64,000 bases of DNA, taken from Methanomassiliicoccaceae archaeon UBA72. GTDB taxonomy: Archaea; Thermoplasmatota; Thermoplasmata; Methanomassiliicoccales; Methanomethylophilaceae. The notes below the pieces were generated by a model. That model had not been told where the DNA came from and made no database searches. It saw nothing but the letters and a program-made list of their open reading frames with translations. Below are positions 58,799-64,000 of this stretch, in pieces (position 1 is the stretch's first letter; every line of letters starts with the position of its first letter). The stretch covers positions 7,276 to 71,275 of the forward strand of contig DAVO01000012.1 of assembly GCA_002509405.1 (NCBI GenBank), read 5' to 3'. Both the position numbers and the translations under genes were made by a program.

Positions 58799-58807
58799 AA
58801 CCATTAA

Positions 58808-58838
58808 CGAGGGGGCTCGTCCCCCTCGACACGATTTT
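58808..58838 (+). terminator. Strong terminator after the thermosome gene
   Basis: A perfect 8-bp stem CGAGGGGG (58808-58815) with CCCCCTCG (58821-58828), five-base loop, then a T-run at 58834-58838. Confidence 0.75.
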
Positions 58839-58974
58839 TATTAAACAATTCTGCCCTTGAGGAATTCCGGGGGCTCGGAGATTCACTTATAATCATAAGT
58901 CTGGCACTATGCCGGTTACGTATCTGTAGGCAGTCATTTAAAAAATTATGAATGGTATTTTCATAGTCGCTCTG

Positions 58975-58990
58975 TCAGACAATTGTCTGA
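58975..58990. repeat. 16-bp perfect palindrome upstream of the serine recombinases
   Basis: TCAGACAATTGTCTGA is perfectly self-complementary. It sits 45 bases before the first recombinase start, just upstream of an AT-rich TATA-like element (TTAAATAT, 58997-59003). It could be a repressor site or a recombinase binding/crossover site. Confidence 0.55.
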
Positions 58991-59035
58991 AAAAATTAAA
59001 TATCCGTCGGACCATTATGAACACGATGGGATCAA

Positions 59036-59806
59036 ATGCGGGCCGCACTTTACACGAGGGTGTCGACTGAAGATCAGGCCAGAGAAGGTTACTCCCTCGA
59101 CGCACAGATGAAGCGTCTGGAGGCCTACTGCCAGGTCAGAGGATGGGACATCGGGGGCAAGTACAGGGACGAGGGGTTCTCAGGAAGGGACACTGATCGT
59201 CCGGAATACCGCAGGATGTTTTCAGAATCTGAGTCCTGGGACATCCTTCTCGTGCTGAAGATGGACCGTATCCACAGGAACAGCGTGAACTTCACGCTGA
59301 TGATGGACGAGCTGAGGAAGCACGGCAAAGAATTCAACTCGATGCAGGAGAAGTTCGACACTACCACCGCAATGGGCCGTTTCGTAATGGACATCATGCA
59401 ACGCATCGCCCAGCTCGAAAGCGAGCAGATCGGAGAGAGGGTCAAGATCGGGATGATGCAGAAGGCCCAGTTCGGAACCGGCCCCATGGGGTCCGGCCAC
59501 CCTTACGGATACGTTTATTCCAGAGGCATCCTCGAAGTGGTGGAGGACGAGGCATACACCGTGAAGGCGATATACCGCCTATACAACGAAGGCTCTTCGA
59601 TGGAGGATATCGCGGACTCCCTCAACCGTGCCAGGATCCCCGCCAAGAAAGGAGGCGCCTGGAACAGGCAGTCGATATGCAACATACTCCACAACCCCAT
59701 CTACTTAGGATATATCGAATGGGACGGGATCGTCAGGGAAGGCGGTCACATGGCGATAATCGACAAAGAAGCCTATGAGGCAGTGAACGGGCCTTTCAAT
59801 GGATGA
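59036..59806 (+). CDS. Serine recombinase (resolvase/invertase family), first of a tandem pair
   Basis: 256 residues. The catalytic domain has YTRVSTEDQA with the nucleophile Ser (about residue 10), RDEGFSGRDTDRPEYRRM, and the active-site helix LKMDRIHRNSVNFT. The family's QRIAQLESEQIGERVK helix follows, then a recombinase (DNA-binding) domain including NRQSICNILHNPIYLGYIEW. It stops before the zinc-ribbon and coiled-coil region of large serine integrases. It overlaps the second recombinase start (ATGGATGA). The partner or substrate site is unknown. Confidence 0.9.
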   Translation: MRAALYTRVSTEDQAREGYSLDAQMKRLEAYCQVRGWDIGGKYRDEGFSGRDTDRPEYRRMFSESESWDILLVLKMDRIHRNSVNFTLMMDELRKHGKEFNSMQEKFDTTTAMGRFVMDIMQRIAQLESEQIGERVKIGMMQKAQFGTGPMGSGHPYGYVYSRGILEVVEDEAYTVKAIYRLYNEGSSMEDIADSLNRARIPAKKGGAWNRQSICNILHNPIYLGYIEWDGIVREGGHMAIIDKEAYEAVNGPFNG

Positions 59807-60665
59807 AGACAAGAACTACCGGGCCGCGATATACGTTCGCGTTTCTACAGACGAGCAGGCACAGGACGGATACTCTCTGAATGCGCAGAAGGAGATGCTG
59901 ACCAACTACTGCATTTCCCAGGGCTGGAACATTGCGAAGTTCTACGAGGACGACGGATATTCCGGAAGGACCGTGAAACGTCCCGCTTATGCGAAGATGA
60001 TCGAAGAGTCGGACCTCTGGGACGTAATGCTCGTGGTAAAGATAGACCGCATCCACAGGAACAGCCGCAACTTCATGGAGATGATGGAGGACATCAGCTC
60101 CAAGGGCAAGATGTTCGTCTCTTCGACGGAGGCATTGGACACCACGAACGCACTGGGGAGGTTCGTGGTGGACATGATACAGCGTATCGCGCAGCTGGAA
60201 AGCGAGCAGATCGGCGAGCGCACATACTTCGGCATGCGCGAGAAGGCCGAGAATCTGGAAAACGATGCGTCGGAAAAGAAGACGATGGGTTTCAATCCTC
60301 CCTTCGGCTACCGCATAAACAACGGGGCCCTCGAAGCCGTGAGCGACGAGCTGGACGTGGCAGAGAACATATTTTTCCAGTATTATGACGGAAGGACCAT
60401 CGACGAGATATGCAGCAATCTCAACGAAGAAGAGACCCTGACAAGAAAAGGCAACATCTGGAACAAGTTCAACCTGAGCAACATCCTCCACAACCCGGTC
60501 TATGCGGGATACATGAGGTGGGAGGACATCCTGATACGCCACGAAGCCCACACGGCAGTATCGCCGGAGCTTTTCAACAGGGTGCAGGAGATCATGGCGT
60601 CAAAAGTGAAGGACCCCTCGAAGAGGAACGTCCTTTTGGTGCCGGTGATCGGCGAGCAGAATTAA
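59799..60665 (+). CDS. Serine recombinase, second of a tandem pair
   Basis: 288 residues, homologous to the preceding protein: YVRVSTDEQA with the catalytic Ser, DDGYSGRTVKRPAYAKM, KIDRIHRNSRNFME and QRIAQLESEQIGER. A recombinase domain with NLSNILHNPVYAGYMRWE follows. It starts 8 bases before the first gene ends, so both are made together and could act as a heterodimer. Like its partner it lacks the long C-terminal region of phage-type large serine integrases. Confidence 0.9.
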   Translation: MDEDKNYRAAIYVRVSTDEQAQDGYSLNAQKEMLTNYCISQGWNIAKFYEDDGYSGRTVKRPAYAKMIEESDLWDVMLVVKIDRIHRNSRNFMEMMEDISSKGKMFVSSTEALDTTNALGRFVVDMIQRIAQLESEQIGERTYFGMREKAENLENDASEKKTMGFNPPFGYRINNGALEAVSDELDVAENIFFQYYDGRTIDEICSNLNEEETLTRKGNIWNKFNLSNILHNPVYAGYMRWEDILIRHEAHTAVSPELFNRVQEIMASKVKDPSKRNVLLVPVIGEQN

Positions 60666-60792
60666 TGTAAAAAAGTCGAGCGCAGAGGCCGGGCGCAGGG
60701 GCGGTTCGAGGGATGGGAAAGCCGCCTTAATACGGGGGTCGCGGACTTGGTTATTTGATATGCTGGATATCATTTCATATTTGATATTTAAT

Positions 60793-60814
60793 AATAAAGG
60801 AAACCTTTAATATA
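60793..60814 (+). promoter_or_regulatory. TATA box and overlapping inverted repeat before the first SatP-like gene
   Basis: TTTAATATA (60806-60814) is the likely TATA box. It overlaps an inverted repeat, AATAAAGG-AAA-CCTTTAAT (60794-60812), with one mismatch. A regulator bound there would cover the promoter. The ribosome-binding site GGAGG is at 60849-60853. Confidence 0.45.
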
Positions 60815-60861
60815 GGCAAGTAAGATTCATAAACGGGACTAACGTCCTGGAGGAAAAACAA

Positions 60862-61386
60862 ATGACAGAGAAATGCATAGACACGACGGCCATGGGGCTG
60901 TTCTTCGTAGCGTTGGTATCGCTACCAATCGCGATGATATGCTTCGTGCAGTACGCGGACAGCTCATACGGGCTCGCAGCAGAGCAGCTCGGAAAATTCG
61001 TAATGATATGTGCCGGGTTCATACTGCTCGCAGCCATCGGCGCATACAGGGCCGGGTCAAACTTCGGCGCTACAGTGTTCGCCTTGGTCGCAGCGGGTGT
61101 ATTCTACGCCGGATGGGCCGGTGGGGACATCTATACCAACGTTTCGCTCGGAGTTCTGTACCTGGTAGCGTTCCTTTGGTCTTACCTGGCCAAGAACCCG
61201 CCCGTACTGACGACGATCCTGATCACCACAGCGCTGATATTCATATTCGGCGGAGTTGCGGTTGCCGAGGGCACCGACATCTGGGTGCTCCTGAAGGGAA
61301 TAGCAGCCGTCGCGAACTTCATACTGACCCTCTACCTCGCATTCTTCCTCGTGAAGGCAGAGTGCGACGGCAAGTGTGCGGAGTAA
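60862..61386 (+). CDS. GPR1/FUN34/SatP-family transporter (acetate/succinate-type)
   Basis: A 174-residue membrane protein with six predicted helices. The family pattern is an N-terminal DTTAMGLFFVAL, the helix-3 region AAIGAYRAGSNFGATVFALVAAG (compare the FGAT...SYGAF block of SatP), and a final LAFFLV helix. SatP/Ato proteins move acetate and related monocarboxylates with protons. Acetate uptake would suit an H2-dependent methylotrophic methanogen that needs acetate for biosynthesis. A paralogue lies at 62384. The highly conserved NPAPLGL start motif of bacterial SatP is not intact, so substrate is inferred. Confidence 0.7.
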   Translation: MTEKCIDTTAMGLFFVALVSLPIAMICFVQYADSSYGLAAEQLGKFVMICAGFILLAAIGAYRAGSNFGATVFALVAAGVFYAGWAGGDIYTNVSLGVLYLVAFLWSYLAKNPPVLTTILITTALIFIFGGVAVAEGTDIWVLLKGIAAVANFILTLYLAFFLVKAECDGKCAE

Positions 61387-61399
61387 GCATAACACCAAC

Positions 61400-61417
61400 C
61401 CCCTCCTCCGGGAGGGG
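61400..61417 (+). terminator. Stem-loop after the first SatP-like gene
   Basis: A 7-bp stem CCCCTCC (61400-61406) with GGAGGGG (61411-61417) and a four-base loop lies 14 bases after the stop. No T-run follows, so it may also be a stabiliser. Confidence 0.45.
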
Positions 61418-61581
61418 CAAACAACTTACACATTTATCCAAGGGCCGTCGGGGCGACGCGGTGCCGCCCGGGTGGGAAGCGGTCCGACCCTCGTCGATGT
61501 TCTTATTACGGTTTTTGCATTCTACGTCAACGCCTGCATAAATGTACCAGACTGATCAAGACACAGAGCCGCACAAACGAG
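61418..61581. other. Non-coding GC-rich stretch before the LRR remnant
   Basis: No coding frame or convincing promoter is seen. A GC-rich tract (61443-61495) has scattered complementary segments but no single clear fold. Confidence 0.3.
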
Positions 61582-62051
61582 ATGTCGGCCTCGGTCTCAG
61601 AAGGCGCGACTTCCATCGGTGGCTATACGTTCTACAACTGTGTCGGCCTGACCTCCGTCATGATATCCGAGGGCGCGACATCCATCGAAGACGATTCATT
61701 CAAAGGATGCACAAGAACAACCTCCATGACGATACCGGACAGCGTCGAATACGTCGGCCATGGCGCGTTCGATATGATGGCCTTCTATTCGGAAGACGGG
61801 ACGAACGCACTGGAAGGCACCGTTGTCAATCTGAGCGGTCACAGTTTCAAGGGATCGTATGATAAGATGACAAGGGCGGCCTTACGCTTACCTACGTCGT
61901 CGACGGAGGGAGAATTATCATTCATCTCCGAACCGAGCACACACCAACCGAATCCGGTCAGCTTATCTTCCGCAGAAAAATATCCTTCTCCCATGCAGGA
62001 CCGCATTTCAACTGCGGGGTCCTGACACGGGAGGCATTCCGGGACCGCTGA
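61582..62051 (+). pseudogene. Remnant of a BspA-like leucine-rich-repeat surface protein
   Basis: The frame from 61582 encodes about two and a half LRR_5/BspA-type repeats (VSEGATSIGGYTFYNCVGLT, then ISEGATSIEDDSFKGC, then IPDSVEYVGHGAF). A FYSEDGTNALEGTVVNLSGHSF segment follows, resembling large archaeal surface/adhesin proteins. Near 61870 the sense shifts frame: the +2 frame continues GGLTLTYVVDGG to a stop at 62051, while the original frame becomes Ser/Pro-rich. No signal peptide or start region is present. It is a 5'- and 3'-truncated, frameshifted fragment. Confidence 0.6.
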
Positions 62052-62303
62052 AAACACGCCCCTTTCCTCTCAGCGTTGGGTCGGGACCGCAGCCTAGGCC
62101 CCATTCCAACCATAACAAGGTTTCTAAGTCTGTTGCTTTTCAGCCACTTTATAACAGTCAAAAATCTGTCTTCGTCCTTCTACAGCAACCTGAAGCCTTC
62201 GGAATAACGATGGTCGGATCCAATTCACACCGGGCCCCAAGGTGTCTGACCCAGGCTTAGCACCTTAACTATTATATAACGAGTAGACGAATCGGCAAGC
62301 TGA
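62052..62303. other. Non-coding stretch between LRR remnant and second SatP-like gene
   Basis: No coding frame is supported. A TATA-like TTATATAA (about 62272-62279) is the likely promoter of the second SatP-like gene, giving a leader of about 80 bases. Confidence 0.35.
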
Positions 62304-62370
62304 GCATACGCCGGCATCCCGGCAGATCTTTACCGGGTCCACGAACGGTCGATTTTCGATGGTCGTATGC
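62304..62370 (+). promoter_or_regulatory. Structured 5' leader of the second SatP-like gene
   Basis: Outer stem GCATACG (62304-62310) with CGTATGC (62364-62370), perfect over 7 bp. It encloses stem CCCGG/CCGGG (62318-62322 with 62333-62337) and a small TCGA/TCGA hairpin (62349-62352 with 62356-62359). The result is a possible three-way junction. Its last base abuts the AGAGGGG ribosome-binding site (62372-62378), so folding could control translation. No known riboswitch class is recognised. Confidence 0.45.
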
Positions 62371-62383
62371 CAGAGGGGTATAA

Positions 62384-62944
62384 ATGGAAAACAAAAGAAT
62401 GGACACTACGGCCTTAGGGCTGATATTCATCGCATTGGGGACACTCGCATCTTCTCTTGTGTCCTTTGTGTGGTATTTTGTGGAATCCGATCCTTACGGA
62501 TTGGTAGAAGGGGACCTGTATTTTCTGATGGGGGTATGCTCCGCGTTCATACTGTTTGCCGCGATCGGCGCGTATTTGAACAAATCGCACTTCGGAGCAG
62601 TTTTCTTCGCATTGATTTCTGCGGCATTCTTCTTCAGCGCATTCACCGTCTATGGAGATCTCTACACAAACATCTCGTTGGCAGTAATGCTTATCTTTTT
62701 GCTCATATGGGCGTTCGCAGCCAAGAAACCGATGATGCTGAACATGTTGATTCTGACGTGCGCATTGACACTTCTGTTCACCGGAGTGTCAAACGCAGAA
62801 TGGCTGATAAACGATCAAGCGACCGTTTGGGAGCTCCTTTGCGGACTGGCCAAGATCGCTACCTTCGCCATATCGATGTATCTCGTCGGCAGCTCGTTGA
62901 AGTGCGGTCTCGACGTCTTCAAGGACGAGAACGGGGAAGAATAA
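62384..62944 (+). CDS. GPR1/FUN34/SatP-family transporter, paralogue of the gene at 60862
   Basis: 186 residues, about six membrane helices. It aligns along its length with the protein at 60862: MDTTALGLIFIALGTL, FILFAAIGAYLNKSHFGAVFFAL, GDLYTNISLAVM and a terminal YLVGSSLKC helix. It is probably a second monocarboxylate (acetate-type) carrier that arose by local duplication and then diverged. A good ribosome-binding site (AGAGGGG) lies 5 bases upstream, and a long terminator hairpin follows. Its leader is long and structured, unlike that of its paralogue. Confidence 0.7.
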   Translation: MENKRMDTTALGLIFIALGTLASSLVSFVWYFVESDPYGLVEGDLYFLMGVCSAFILFAAIGAYLNKSHFGAVFFALISAAFFFSAFTVYGDLYTNISLAVMLIFLLIWAFAAKKPMMLNMLILTCALTLLFTGVSNAEWLINDQATVWELLCGLAKIATFAISMYLVGSSLKCGLDVFKDENGEE

Positions 62945-62993
62945 GCGCCCATCGCCGAGCAATGAACTAAACGATTCAAATCGACCCGATGGT

Positions 62994-63052
62994 CGCCCCG
63001 TCCGTACGGAACGCCGGTATGGCAGTCCGTGCGGACGGGCGCATTTATATTT
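62994..63052 (+). terminator. Long stem-loop terminator after the second SatP-like gene
   Basis: A stem of about 16 bp (62994-63010 with 63026-63042, one bulge and one G-T pair) and a 15-base loop are followed by a T-rich tail. Confidence 0.6.
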
Positions 63053-63179
63053 TCAACACAGGCCAGACACCCGGATATTCTATGCAAGGCGGTCCTTCAC
63101 CATCTTCCGGACGCATCCCATTAAAAACGAAAGACCGTCCAGGCTAAAGCCTTATTATCCGGACAGGCGATGGCCCCAT

Positions 63180-63287
63180 GTGAAGAAGCAGACCAAGGTC
63201 AAAATCGTATCCTGGGGGATCATCATTCTCATGGTGGGCGCCGTATTCGTCACCGCCGTCGCGATGTATTACGACGGATGGAGCTGA
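63180..63287 (+). CDS. Possible 35-residue single-pass membrane protein
   Basis: GTG start. The sequence begins MKKQTKVKIVSW, follows with one hydrophobic helix (GIIILMVGAVFVTAVAMYY) and ends DGWS before TGA. The basic N-terminus plus one helix resembles the small protein at 7072. No strong ribosome-binding site is seen, and the GTG lies inside ATGTG. The flanking 63053-63179 and 63288-63313 hold nothing else I can support. Confidence 0.35.
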   Translation: MKKQTKVKIVSWGIIILMVGAVFVTAVAMYYDGWS

Positions 63288-63313
63288 GATATAATATTAA
63301 TCAAGCGAGAAGC

Positions 63314-63904
63314 TTATCTTCCGTAATTAATAACGAACCACCTGTCCTCGTTCAAAAAGAAGCTGTGGTTGATGCTAAGTATCCATACCATGAACAGGAT
63401 GACTGCCACAGGCTCGACGAACGCCAGCGGCGTGAGAAGCAATAACAGGATATTCGCTACGATCAGCAAGGCGGTATAGGTGGCGAGCAGATAGTTCTCT
63501 TCGGCGAATGCCACGTAAAGGGTGTAATTGACCATGCTCAGCGCGATGGAGATGAAGAACGCGGCCGTGAACACGATATGCAGGTCCGTATCCATCGTAA
63601 AGAATCCAACACCCATAAGGAATATCCCTGCGACCGATAATATGATGAAAACAGAGCGCAGGAGCATGGGTTTCAGAGAGTATGCCATCAGCACCCCGTA
63701 TATGCAGGTGCATATCCCCGTTCCCAAGCAACCGATCAGAAACAGGTATCTGGCATTCGTTTTAGAAATACCCAGCTCGCTCATGGTGTTGACGCCGAAC
63801 GTCCAAGACGGGTCCAGCAGTACGGCCCCCATCCAACAGAACGCGAACAGTGCTATTCCTATCATCAGGATAACCGAGGGGATTTTAGTTCCGGACGGAA
63901 ACAT
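63314..63904 (-). CDS. DUF998-family membrane protein
   Basis: 196 residues, six predicted helices. The N-terminal GVNTMSELG motif and the helix pair around FTMDTDLHIVFTAAFFISIAL match DUF998, a family of unknown function widespread in archaea. ATG 63904 follows GGATGAAGTG, with an AT-rich TATA-like stretch near 63930-63945. Confidence 0.8.
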   Translation of the reverse strand: MFPSGTKIPSVILMIGIALFAFCWMGAVLLDPSWTFGVNTMSELGISKTNARYLFLIGCLGTGICTCIYGVLMAYSLKPMLLRSVFIILSVAGIFLMGVGFFTMDTDLHIVFTAAFFISIALSMVNYTLYVAFAEENYLLATYTALLIVANILLLLLTPLAFVEPVAVILFMVWILSINHSFFLNEDRWFVINYGR

Positions 63905-64000
63905 GGCACTTCATCCAAGTGTTCGGATTTAATATTTACATATATATCTCAGTAGAAACGCTATAGGTTGCAATTAAAACCCGAGTTTGACACTTAGAGG

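Noticed and set aside
58839..60665. Prophage or integrative element carrying the two serine recombinases
   Set aside because: No capsid, replication, relaxase or transposase genes and no flanking direct repeats or tRNA target were seen, so only the recombinase pair is called.
1..64000. CRISPR array, rRNA or complete insertion sequence
   Set aside because: No regularly spaced repeats, no rRNA signature sequences and no transposase with terminal inverted repeats were found on reading both strands.

Overview
The window is chromosomal DNA of a euryarchaeon. The evidence is an archaeal DnaG primase, a thermosome subunit, archaeal GluRS and AspRS, the FBP aldolase/phosphatase, MptD, Trm1 and TATA-box promoters that often sit one TATA-to-start distance from leaderless ATGs. 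A methanogen of the order Methanomassiliicoccales (the Thermoplasmata-related, pyrrolysine-using gut and sediment methanogens) fits best. That placement is an inference. It rests on an in-frame UAG inside an otherwise full-length aspS, on UAG being nearly absent as a stop (1 of 57 readable stops; about 42 UGA and 14 UAA), and on the mix of archaeal core genes with bacterial-type AddAB and exonuclease VII.

Layout. 1-4 kb: 3' end of an SHMT-family gene, a small coiled-coil protein, and a DtxR-FeoB iron operon with a candidate operator. 4-16 kb: housekeeping genes (gltX, UbiD-family decarboxylase, purA, trm1, THEP1, mptD, nadA, Hjc-like nuclease, aspS with its UAG, FBP aldolase/phosphatase and TIM). 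16-27 kb: secreted phospholipase-D-fold protein, GNAT, peroxiredoxin with a five-cysteine run, a Lon-like ATPase lacking the protease domain next to dnaG, a 658-base non-coding gap, and a YhaN/YhaO-like (Rad50/Mre11-like) pair. 27-30 kb: a CobQ with an N-terminal cysteine-rich domain followed by a second CobQ-like ATPase without the glutaminase half, then an orphan ThiS/MoaD-like carrier. 30-44 kb: a DNA-processing region with a DEDD exonuclease, a P-type ATPase, AddA/AddB, an exonuclease paralogue that has lost its catalytic residues, exonuclease VII (xseA/xseB), and an ABC-ATPase + DUF4435 (TOPRIM-like) pair resembling the PARIS anti-phage system. 44-58 kb: TPR protein, Trk potassium system, hisD-ppk-ppx, larE/larB, nreA, a radical SAM protein and the thermosome. 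58.8-64 kb: accessory region with two overlapping serine recombinases behind a perfect palindrome, two diverged SatP-type acetate transporter paralogues flanking a broken BspA-like leucine-rich-repeat gene, and a DUF998 membrane protein.

The strongest leads are the UAG codon in aspS together with the stop-codon bias, the PARIS-like pair beside the recombination enzymes, the Lon-like ATPase without a protease, the degenerate exonuclease paralogue, and the structured leader in front of the second acetate transporter. I found no rRNA, tRNA or CRISPR array.
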